A stretch of DNA of 35,762 bases, taken from positions 1 to 35,762 of the forward strand of contig JAQZDA010000021.1 of assembly GCA_028751075.1 (NCBI GenBank), written 5' to 3'. Below are positions 7,148 through 13,903 of this stretch, one piece after another; the stretch's first letter is position 1; each line of letters starts with the position of its first letter. A program made the translations under genes and the position numbers. The notes under the pieces were generated by a model that saw nothing but the letters and a program-made list of their open reading frames with translations, searched no databases and was not told the DNA's origin. The DNA comes from Euryarchaeota archaeon Ods02 (lineage in GTDB: Archaea; Halobacteriota; Halobacteria; Halobacteriales; Halorutilaceae).

Positions 7148-7527
7148 CGCCGGGTGACCGTGAGACGCTGGAGCTGTTCGAGGAGAAGACCTACCGCATC
7201 ATACTCCGGTTGCCGGAGGTCGACGTCGAAGCGCTGGAGACCGCTGTCGAGGACGTCTGGGACGTCGAAGTCGAGGAGGTCGACGTCTCCGAGTTCTCCG
7301 CCGGCGCCGTGCACAAGGAGTTCGACACAGCAGACGTCACCGGCTCCGTCTCCGTCGACGTCGACGGCGACGCCGTCCTAACGCTCCGCGACCTCGTCTA
7401 CGTCGAATCTGCCGCCGACCATCTCGAGGAGCTAGATCACCTGTTGAAGCTAGAGACTCTGTCGGAGTCCGCCGACAGGCTGAGAGACGTCGACGCAGAC
7501 GAGAACCCACTGGAGAAGATACTGTGA
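7144..7527 (+). CDS. Acidic protein of unknown function in the aroE-methyltransferase operon
   Basis: The 127-residue protein is strongly acidic and has no cysteine or membrane segment. Predicted layout is β-strands and helices in the first 60 residues (KTYRIILRLPEVDVEALETAVEDVWDVEVEEVDV), a middle β-rich part (SVSVDVDGDAVLTL), and a helical C-terminus ending NPLEKIL. I do not recognise the family. GTG 7144 is chosen because GGAGGTG at 7130-7136 sits 7 nt upstream; a longer in-frame reading overlaps aroE and is unlikely. The stop overlaps the next start (GTGA), so a link to RNA methylation or aroE regulation is possible but unproven. Confidence 0.65.
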   Translation: MTPGDRETLELFEEKTYRIILRLPEVDVEALETAVEDVWDVEVEEVDVSEFSAGAVHKEFDTADVTGSVSVDVDGDAVLTLRDLVYVESAADHLEELDHLLKLETLSESADRLRDVDADENPLEKIL

Positions 7528-8432
7528 CCACGAAACCAGGGGAAGACAGAGAGTGGAGTCGGTACAGCGAGCTGATACCGGACTTTGAAGGGTTCCTCGA
7601 CGCCGTCGAACGACCTCTTCCGTTGACCGCGAGGGTCAACCCCGTGAAAGCCGATGACAGGGAGGAACCATTGGAGATGCTGCGGGACGCCGGAGTCTCT
7701 CTCGAGCCGATGGACTGGTACCCGCTTGGTTTCGAGGTAGAGGACGACGTCAAGCTCGGGAACACGCTCCCGCACTACCTGGGATTGATACACGTGCAGG
7801 AGATGGTGAGCATGATACCGCCGGAGGTGCTCGACGTCTCTGGCGACGACGCGGTCCTGGATCTATGTGCAGCGCCCGGCGGTAAGACGACTCAGCTTGC
7901 GGCTGACGCCGCATCCGTGGTGGCGAACGACGTAAGCCACGGCCGTATCCCCGCGCTTAGGAACAACTGTGACCGACTGGGTGTCACGAACGTCGCCGTG
8001 GAGAACCAGGACGGCCGACGGTACAGCACCGACCGGATGTTCGACGCCGCATTGGTTGACGCCCCCTGTACCGCGGAGGGAACGGTACGGAAGACCCAGT
8101 CGGGTTCGGCGTCGGAGAGGGAGATAGAGGAGCTTCAGAGCGTGCAGAAGGGGCTGTTGAACCGCGCCGTCGAACTCACCCATACCGGTGGATGCGTCGT
8201 CTACTCGACGTGTACGTTCGCGCCGGAGGAGAACGAAGCCGTCGTAGATCACGTATCCGACGAAGTCGAGGTTGAGGAGTTCGACGTCGGATTAGACTGT
8301 TCACCTGGTGTCGTGGAGTGGAACGGTGAGGAGTACTCTGCCGACGTCGAAGCCAGTCGCCGGTTCTACCCGCATCAGAACGACTCCGGAGGTTTCTACG
8401 TCGCTAAGCTGAGGGTTAACTCAGGAACCTGA
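7524..8432 (+). CDS. NSUN/RsmB-family RNA cytosine-5 methyltransferase
   Basis: The 302-residue protein carries the SAM-binding loop DLCAAPGGKT (113-122), motif IV VDAPC (Cys182) and motif VI STC (Cys230, the attacking nucleophile). The C-terminal RFYPHQNDSGGFYVAKL is typical of NOL1/NOP2/Sun enzymes. These form m5C in tRNA or rRNA. The protein lacks the long N-terminal domain of RsmB and resembles the short archaeal Trm4/NSUN6-like group; the exact target is unknown. The GTG start overlaps the preceding stop by GTGA. It converges on the MBL-fold gene with 13 nt between stops. Confidence 0.93.
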   Translation: MTTKPGEDREWSRYSELIPDFEGFLDAVERPLPLTARVNPVKADDREEPLEMLRDAGVSLEPMDWYPLGFEVEDDVKLGNTLPHYLGLIHVQEMVSMIPPEVLDVSGDDAVLDLCAAPGGKTTQLAADAASVVANDVSHGRIPALRNNCDRLGVTNVAVENQDGRRYSTDRMFDAALVDAPCTAEGTVRKTQSGSASEREIEELQSVQKGLLNRAVELTHTGGCVVYSTCTFAPEENEAVVDHVSDEVEVEEFDVGLDCSPGVVEWNGEEYSADVEASRRFYPHQNDSGGFYVAKLRVNSGT

Positions 8433-8445
8433 ATCCAGACCTGTT

Positions 8446-9189
8446 CTACTTCAGGAGCCCCCCTCCGATCTCCACGGAACCCATGTCCTCCGCCATATGT
8501 ATCTCGCCGTCTACCGCGGACTCGAGCTTCGCCAGCATCTCCGTCTCCCTGCCTCGTGTGTGCGGATACATGTGTGTGATGTAGACGGTATCGACGTCAC
8601 AGCTCTCGAGGACGGGCTTCAAGGTCGACGGACGGGTGTGGTTTCCGACGTCGATGTCGTCGGGGAACGAGCACTCGTGTATCAGCAACTCGCAGCCGCT
8701 GGCGAACCCCGCCATCTCGGGTATCGCCTCGGTGTCGCCGCTGTAGACGAAGCTGTCGTCGAACCTGTACGCCATCGACTCCACGCTGTGCTCCGTCGCA
8801 AGGGTGTCTACTGTGTATCCCTGGACCTCGAACTCGGTTCCTGGGGTTACCTCGTTGACCTCTACGTCAACTTTACCGCGGAGGTAGTCGTAGGCGTCGA
8901 ACAACCCCGAAAGCGTGGCGTAGGTACCTGGTGGACCGTAGACCGATAGATTGGTGCGGCCGAGCAGCCAGTCGGCTTTCACCAGCGCCATCAGGTCGTT
9001 GACGTGGTCGAGGTGGTTGTGCGTGAGGAGCACGGTTGCGACGTCGTCGACCTTCACGTCGGATCGGTTGAGGTTGAGGAGGGCTCCGCTGCCGCAGTCC
9101 AGCAGCAGGGGGGCGTCCTCGAGCAAGATTCCGCTCTGGACGCGTTCCGAGGGTATAGCGCTCCCTGTTCCCAGGAAAGTGATCTTCAT
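8446..9189 (-). CDS. MBL-fold metallohydrolase, RNase Z-like
   Basis: The 247-residue protein has the metallo-β-lactamase fold: opening MKITFLGTGSAIPS, metal motif THNHLDH (His57, His59, Asp61, His62), then EHSVES, YSGDTE, HECSF and ITHMYPH. The family includes tRNase Z and related phosphodiesterases. At 247 residues it is shorter than typical tRNase Z (about 300), and I cannot find a clear tRNA-binding flexible arm, so substrate is uncertain. A TATA-like element about 38 nt upstream (9221-9232) suggests its own promoter, although the KaiC-like gene lies upstream on the same strand. Confidence 0.88.
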   Translation of the reverse strand: MKITFLGTGSAIPSERVQSGILLEDAPLLLDCGSGALLNLNRSDVKVDDVATVLLTHNHLDHVNDLMALVKADWLLGRTNLSVYGPPGTYATLSGLFDAYDYLRGKVDVEVNEVTPGTEFEVQGYTVDTLATEHSVESMAYRFDDSFVYSGDTEAIPEMAGFASGCELLIHECSFPDDIDVGNHTRPSTLKPVLESCDVDTVYITHMYPHTRGRETEMLAKLESAVDGEIHMAEDMGSVEIGGGLLK

Positions 9190-9220
9190 GGGGGATGTAC
9201 TCGGTGCATCTTAGTTAGGG

Positions 9221-9232
9221 TTTTAGATATAT
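9221..9232 (-). promoter_or_regulatory. TATA box for the MBL-fold gene
   Basis: Read on the minus strand, ATATATCTAAAA lies about 38 nt before the ATG at 9189. It predicts a leader of roughly 10 nt. Confidence 0.5.
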
Positions 9233-9258
9233 CCGTAGATCCTTCGGTGGAGTCTTCT

Positions 9259-9978
9259 CTAGAACACCTGTCCCTGGTTGTGGACGACGAGGCCGTTGTC
9301 GGTTATCTCTATCGGTCGGAAGCTCGAGTCGTGGTCGGTGAATCTCATCTTCCGGATGTTGATCGAGCGGTTCAGCTGGTTCTTCATCTGCTCGAGCCCG
9401 AGCACCACCATCGAGTCACCGATGTACTCCTCTACGCCGTACCGAGTCTCTCTGTCCTCCCAGGCTTCGCTTACGAACAGACCGGTGACGTCGTTCTCTC
9501 GGACGCGTCTGATGAAACGTATCATGCTCCTACGCATCTCGTTCACGCTGTCTTCGGCTATGCCGAGTCCTGCGATGGAGTCGATGACGATGCGTTCCGC
9601 CTCCGTCGGCTGCAGCAGCTGGTCGACGCTGCGGGTTAGGTCGTCGAAGTCCACGAGACCCTGACCCGTGCGTTCCATCAGGCTCTCGTAGTCGTGTAGT
9701 CTCACGAGTCCCTTGTCGACCGCTTTCTCTAGCCCGAGGTCGTACTGTCGTGACGCACGGAGCACGCTTTCGGCGTCGTCGTCGACGCTGACGTAGACGG
9801 AGTTCTCTCCTCGTCGAGCTCCCTCCATGACGTAGTGCATGCTGAACAGGGTCTTGCCGCTGCCTGCTCGACCGGAGAGGATGTTGATGGAGTTCTCCGG
9901 GAACCCTCCACGCGCCATCTCGTCGAAACCTGTTATACCAGTAGGTACTCTTTCTTCTTCCGGACTCTGGCCTTCCAT
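9259..9978 (-). CDS. KaiC-like RecA-superfamily ATPase
   Basis: The 239-residue single-domain protein opens with TGITGFDEMARGGFPENS, typical of the KaiC/RadA group. It has Walker A GRAGSGKT (36-43), Walker B RIVIDSIAGLG (129-139) and a C-terminal strand pair (INIRKMRF, PIEITDNGLVV). Archaeal single-domain KaiC-like proteins are thought to act in signalling, often near archaellum or chemotaxis genes. None of those is adjacent here, so the role is open. ATG 9978 has CTTAAC about 28 nt upstream, consistent with a leaderless transcript. Confidence 0.9.
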   Translation of the reverse strand: MEGQSPEEERVPTGITGFDEMARGGFPENSINILSGRAGSGKTLFSMHYVMEGARRGENSVYVSVDDDAESVLRASRQYDLGLEKAVDKGLVRLHDYESLMERTGQGLVDFDDLTRSVDQLLQPTEAERIVIDSIAGLGIAEDSVNEMRRSMIRFIRRVRENDVTGLFVSEAWEDRETRYGVEEYIGDSMVVLGLEQMKNQLNRSINIRKMRFTDHDSSFRPIEITDNGLVVHNQGQVF

Positions 9979-10002
9979 GAGTAGCTATGATGTCGCGTCT
10001 GC

Positions 10003-10008
10003 CTTAAC
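10003..10008 (-). promoter_or_regulatory. Weak TATA-like site for the KaiC-like gene
   Basis: On the minus strand GTTAAG lies about 28 nt before the ATG at 9978. The spacing fits the leaderless pattern seen at several genes here, but the match is short. Confidence 0.35.
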
Positions 10009-10066
10009 GGTTTCCGCGGTAGGAAGGAGGTAGTTTCCTAGACGACGTACTGGGTGGAGGAGTCCA

Positions 10067-11131
10067 CTAGAGCTGGCTGTAGCTGTCGTTGGCGTCCGCG
10101 TTCTCCAGGTAGCCGGTGAAGAGGTCGCGGGTGGCTTCGACGTCACCTAGGTCGACGACCTCGCTCGTCGTGTGCATGTATCTGTTGGGAACTCCGACGG
10201 AGGCCGTGGGTACGCCGCCGCGGCTGACGTAGAACGCGTCAGCGTCGGTTGCGCCACGGGTCATGATGGCCTCCCGCTGTACTGGGATGCCGCGCTCTTT
10301 TGCAGCATCCTGGAGCTTCTTCAGGACGATGGGGTGGTTCTCTTTCCCGTGCTTCAACGTCGGCCCTTCGCCGACCTCGACGGTTCCGTGTTTCGACTCG
10401 GTGACGTCGGGTGTGTCCGTGGCGAAGGTTACGTCGACGACGAGGGCGACGTCGGCTTCCAGGTTGTACCCCGTCATCTCGGCGCCGCGTAAACCGAGCT
10501 CCTCCTGCACTGTGGCTACGGCGTGCAACGTGACGTCTAGCTCGTCACGTTCGACTGCGTGCAGCGTCTCTGCGGCGACCCAGCAGCCGATGCGGTTGTC
10601 GATGCCGCGGCCGGCTACGACGTCCTCAGCTAGCTCGGTGTATCCGACGTCGTAGGTGACGGGTGCCCCGACGTGGACGCCTAGCTGCCGGGCTTCCTCC
10701 TCGCTGTCGACGCCGACGTCGACGTATACGTCGGCTATCTCCGGCGGCGACTCCTTGTCCTCGTCCTCCTGCAGGTGGATGGGTTTACGTCCGGTGACTC
10801 CTGAGACGTCGCCCTCCTCTCCGTGGACTACGACCCGTCGCGCCTCCGCCACGCCTTCGTCGAGACCTCCTACCTTCTTGACGTACAGGAACCCGTCTTC
10901 AGACACGTGGTTCACCATCATCCCGACCTCGTCGACGTGTCCGGCTACGACGACGCTGGCATCTGCGCCGGGGTTTACCGTCGCCACGGTGTTCCCGTAG
11001 CTGTCCGACCGCACGGTGTCAGCGGCTTCCTCCGCTCGCTCCCGCCACCGCCGGAGGTTCTCCGTCTCGAAACCGGATGGACTCGGTGTCTCTAGCAGAT
11101 CCTTGAGGAACTGCTTCTGTTCGGCTTCCAT
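10067..11131 (-). CDS. M42-family metallo-aminopeptidase (TET-like)
   Basis: The 354-residue protein matches the M42 glutamyl/tetrahedral aminopeptidases. Expected metal ligands and catalytic residues are visible: HVDEVG (His65, Asp67), RGIDNRIG (bridging Asp), QEELGLRG (catalytic Glu plus metal Glu), VVDVTFATD (Asp) and NRYMHTTSEV (His). It also has the conserved late block TRGATDADAF. These enzymes form large dodecamers that trim peptides released by the proteasome. A strong TATA box lies about 27 nt before ATG 11131. Confidence 0.94.
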   Translation of the reverse strand: MEAEQKQFLKDLLETPSPSGFETENLRRWRERAEEAADTVRSDSYGNTVATVNPGADASVVVAGHVDEVGMMVNHVSEDGFLYVKKVGGLDEGVAEARRVVVHGEEGDVSGVTGRKPIHLQEDEDKESPPEIADVYVDVGVDSEEEARQLGVHVGAPVTYDVGYTELAEDVVAGRGIDNRIGCWVAAETLHAVERDELDVTLHAVATVQEELGLRGAEMTGYNLEADVALVVDVTFATDTPDVTESKHGTVEVGEGPTLKHGKENHPIVLKKLQDAAKERGIPVQREAIMTRGATDADAFYVSRGGVPTASVGVPNRYMHTTSEVVDLGDVEATRDLFTGYLENADANDSYSQL

Positions 11132-11153
11132 GGGGATATCGACGGCCGCGGTG

Positions 11154-11162
11154 TATTTAAAA
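11154..11162 (-). promoter_or_regulatory. TATA box for the M42 peptidase gene
   Basis: TTTTAAATA on the minus strand is centred about 27 nt before the ATG at 11131, implying a leaderless transcript. It sits in the imperfect palindrome GTGTATTTAAAACAC (11151-11165 region). Confidence 0.65.
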
Positions 11163-11205
11163 CACGCAGGGACCAGGGATAGAAGACAGGATGGGGACGC
11201 AGCCG

Positions 11206-11874
11206 TCAGTTATCTTCGTCGCCGGCTTCTTCGAGTTCCTCGGCTTTCTTCTCGACTTTCTCCTCTATCTCCTCGACCTTCTGTTCTTTCTCTTCGACCT
11301 CTTCGACCTTCTTCTCTACCTTCTTCTCTTTCTCCTCGACTTCGTCGACCTTCTCCTCTACCTCACCTACCTTCTGCTCTACCTTACGCTCCGCCTGCTC
11401 CAGCTTCTCGACCTTCATCTCGGCCTCTTCGACCTTCTCCTCGACCTTCTGTTCTTTCTCTTCGACCTCTTCGACCTTCTTCTCTACCTTCTTCTCTTTC
11501 TCCTCGACTTCGTCGACCTTATCCTCTACCTTCCGCTCCACTTCCTCGCTCGCTTCCTTGACCTTGTTGTCGACGGTGCGCTCGGCCTCCTGCTTCACCT
11601 CCTCCGCCACCTCCTCACGTACTTTGTCCACCTGTCTCTCCGTCTGCTCGGCGACGTACTTCTGCAGAACACTCTCCCTGAACTCCATCTTACCCCAGGC
11701 GTAGAGCACGTAACCCACCGCCAGTCCACCGATGAAGGTTCCGACGCGTTGGTCGCCCTCAGTCGCCATCAACATGACGAAGCCACCTATCAACAGGACT
11801 CCGTAGATAAGGTCTATGTACATCTGACGGGACTTGTCCATACCGGGGCCGGTCGGAGGCTCCTCGTCGCTCAT
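11206..11874 (-). CDS. Membrane-anchored coiled-coil protein with internal duplication
   Basis: The 222-residue protein has two adjacent hydrophobic segments near 19-37 and 44-60. A long, highly charged coiled coil follows (about 70-215), made almost only of E, K and V in heptads such as VEEKEKKVEKKVEEVEEKEQ. An 85-bp block occurs twice (see the repeat entry). The N-terminus MSDEEPPTGPGMDKS is probably cytoplasmic, and the coiled coil is on the same side if the two segments form a hairpin. A GGAGGT-like site precedes ATG 11874. No family name is assigned; a structural or scaffold role is inferred. The opposite strand shows a long hydrophobic open frame that is only the mirror of this coiled coil. 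Confidence 0.8.
   Translation of the reverse strand: MSDEEPPTGPGMDKSRQMYIDLIYGVLLIGGFVMLMATEGDQRVGTFIGGLAVGYVLYAWGKMEFRESVLQKYVAEQTERQVDKVREEVAEEVKQEAERTVDNKVKEASEEVERKVEDKVDEVEEKEKKVEKKVEEVEEKEQKVEEKVEEAEMKVEKLEQAERKVEQKVGEVEEKVDEVEEKEKKVEKKVEEVEEKEQKVEEIEEKVEKKAEELEEAGDEDN
11268..11520 (-). repeat. 85-bp perfect direct repeat inside the coiled-coil gene
   Basis: Bases 11268-11352 and 11436-11520 are identical over 85 bp, with one mismatch followed by ten further matches. The offset is 168 bp, which is 56 codons or exactly eight heptads, so the duplication keeps both the reading frame and the coiled-coil register. Confidence 0.9.
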
Positions 11875-12026
11875 CGGGGGACCTCCCTCGCTAACATATC
11901 GTCGGGCTCCTTCTTCTCACTCTTGATCCCTGTTCCTCAGCGTTAGATGAAACTCGGAGGTCGGATGTAAAACACCTCCGGAGTAAGGTGCAGTACCGGA
12001 GATAGACCTCCAACCTCCTCGTAACT

Positions 12027-12034
12027 CTTATAGG
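12027..12034 (+). promoter_or_regulatory. TATA box for the membrane protein at 12057
   Basis: CTTATAGG is centred about 26 nt before ATG 12057, giving a leaderless start. The rest of 11875-12056 shows nothing else I can name. Confidence 0.6.
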
Positions 12035-12056
12035 TGTATGATGTTAGTGTTACCTT

Positions 12057-12605
12057 ATGTCAGTCGACATGGGGGAGGCGCCAGAAGAACAAGAAGAGGG
12101 TGAAGAAGGAGATGGAGTCGATCTCAAGGTCGTGGCGGCCGCAGCGGCTATGGCAGCAGTCGCCGGAGCCATAGCTGGCTACGCCCTGATGAACTTCGGG
12201 GTTCCGGGCATGGCAGGAGGTTTCGTCGGCGCAGGTGGGCTTACGTTCGCGTACCTGTACACGAAGGACACCCCACACGAAGCCATCGGCACCGGTACCT
12301 ACGTAAACGCCGTCCTGCTGATATTCACCCCAACCGCGCTATACCTACCCGACATACTGGCCGGCGACATAAGCCTCTTCGCCGAAGGAGTAGCGGGCGA
12401 GAACGTCACGATAGGGGGTGACGCGATTATCGAAGCCGGAGCGCTCGACATAGACAACCTCGCAGGTGGTCAGGTCGAAGGCATCATAGGACTCGTCGTC
12501 TGGACGGTCATCTTCATGGTGATGGCTCTTATCCTGCTCGTAGTAGGGAAAGCCGTCAAGTCCATGTCACCGGAGCCAAGGCGTAAGCCAGAGAGAAGGC
12601 CTTAG
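12057..12605 (+). CDS. Four-helix membrane protein of unknown function
   Basis: The 182-residue protein has an acidic N-terminus (1-22) and Ala/Gly-rich hydrophobic segments near 25-44, 50-67, 82-100 and 143-164. It ends in a basic tail (SPEPRRKPERRP). An acidic, likely extracellular loop lies at 101-142. I do not recognise the family. ATG 12057 fits the leaderless promoter; ATG 12069 is an alternative. It stands alone, between divergent and convergent neighbours. Confidence 0.75.
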   Translation: MSVDMGEAPEEQEEGEEGDGVDLKVVAAAAAMAAVAGAIAGYALMNFGVPGMAGGFVGAGGLTFAYLYTKDTPHEAIGTGTYVNAVLLIFTPTALYLPDILAGDISLFAEGVAGENVTIGGDAIIEAGALDIDNLAGGQVEGIIGLVVWTVIFMVMALILLVVGKAVKSMSPEPRRKPERRP

Positions 12606-12626
12606 AAAAGTTCATCTACGGTATCA

Positions 12627-12652
12627 CGAGGGTTAGCTAGATCGAACCTTCG
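12627..12652. terminator. Hairpin between convergent genes
   Basis: CGAGGGTT (12627-12634) can pair with AACCTTCG (12645-12652), with one G-T mismatch that is a G-U wobble in RNA, around a 10-nt loop. It lies 22 nt after the membrane protein stop and is followed by a short CTTT. It may end one or both convergent transcripts. Confidence 0.35.
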
Positions 12653-12715
12653 GCCGCTTTACACCTTTCCTACTACAGGTAATGCATCTCCGAGCCAGGC
12701 TCCGGATTCAGATAG

Positions 12716-13903
12716 CTACTTCAGAACCTCTCTGACGGCCTCAGTCGACGCGTCCGCCTGAAGAGGGTCGTCGGTAGCCGCCAGCGCTGCATCCGGATCC
12801 TTCAACAGGTGACCGGTGGCGACGCAGACCACCTTCTCGTCGCCGTCCAGCCAACCCTCTTCCTTCAGCCGCTTGACACCCGCTACCGACGTCGCGCTCG
12901 CGGGTTCGACCCCGATGCCCTCCAGCCGCGCGAGCTGGAGCTGGGTCTCCAGGAGATCGTCGTCGGAGACGTACAGCGCTTCACCGTCGGTCTCCTCGAT
13001 CGCTATACGTGCCTTCGGTGCGTTGACGGGGTCGCCGATACGTATCGCCGTCGCCTTCGTCTCCGGGTCGTCGAACGGCTCCAACGGACCGCCTTTCTTC
13101 ACAGCCGACGCAAGCGGCGACGCACCCTCTGCCTGCACGCCGACCATACGTGGTATCTCGTCGATTATCCCGGCGCGCCGTAGCTCCCTGTATCCCTTGT
13201 ATATCGCGCTGATGTTGCCAGCGTTACCCACCGGCAGTACGGTGACGTCCGGTACCTCCCAGTTCAGCTGCTCCAGTACCTCGAACGCGATGGTCTTCTG
13301 ACCCTCGAGCCGGTAGGGGTTGACGCTGTTGAGGACGTAGAAGAACCCATCCTCCGCCAGCTCGCGGACGATAGAGAGGCATTCGTCGAAGTTACCGTCG
13401 AGCTCCACCAGGGTTGCGCCGTGCATCAACGCCTGCGCCACTTTACCCAGCGCTACCTTGTCCTGCGGCAGCAGGACGACGGCGGGTATGTCGGCGGCTG
13501 CGCCGTACGCCGCCAAAGCGGCGCTCGTGTTCCCGGTAGACGCACAGGCGACGCGGTCGATACCGAGCTCTATGGCCTTCGAAACACCGACCGTCATCCC
13601 CCTGTCTTTGAACGAACCCGTGGGGTTCATGCCCTCGTGCTTCACGTGGACGTCCACACCTATCTCCCTCGACAGCTTGTCGGCGTCGTACAGCGGAGTA
13701 CCGCCTTCGTCGAGGGTGACGGAGCCCGCGGTATCTATCGGTAACACGGAGCTGTACCGCCATACACCCAATGGACCGGAGAAGTCGCTGCGGCTGGGGA
13801 TGGACTCGTAGATGACCTCCAGCAGGCCTCCGCAGCTGCAGGTGTACCTTGCTTCGTCGCTTGGGTAGCTGTCCCCGCATTCGATGCACTCCAGCCGCGA
13901 CAT
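12716..13903 (-). CDS. thrC: Threonine synthase
   Basis: The 395-residue PLP enzyme converts O-phosphohomoserine to threonine. It starts with a zinc-ribbon-like segment (Cys6, Cys9, Cys22, Cys24). The PLP lysine is Lys99 in TGSFKDRG. Other family blocks are VACASTGNTSAALAAYG, PVGNAGNISAIYKGYREL, and the late GIGVEPASATSVAG. A much longer reading exists upstream in this frame but lies inside alaS. ATG 13903 is chosen because it overlaps the alaS stop (TGATG), giving coupling. The alaS-thrC pair looks like one operon. Confidence 0.96.
   Translation of the reverse strand: MSRLECIECGDSYPSDEARYTCSCGGLLEVIYESIPSRSDFSGPLGVWRYSSVLPIDTAGSVTLDEGGTPLYDADKLSREIGVDVHVKHEGMNPTGSFKDRGMTVGVSKAIELGIDRVACASTGNTSAALAAYGAAADIPAVVLLPQDKVALGKVAQALMHGATLVELDGNFDECLSIVRELAEDGFFYVLNSVNPYRLEGQKTIAFEVLEQLNWEVPDVTVLPVGNAGNISAIYKGYRELRRAGIIDEIPRMVGVQAEGASPLASAVKKGGPLEPFDDPETKATAIRIGDPVNAPKARIAIEETDGEALYVSDDDLLETQLQLARLEGIGVEPASATSVAGVKRLKEEGWLDGDEKVVCVATGHLLKDPDAALAATDDPLQADASTEAVREVLK

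Noticed and set aside
11191-11946. Long plus-strand frame rich in Leu and Phe that looks like a many-helix membrane protein.
   Set aside because: It is the antisense reading of the Glu/Lys/Val coiled-coil gene; GAG/AAG codons read backwards give Leu/Phe codons. It has no promoter and the minus-strand gene has a good start and signal layout.
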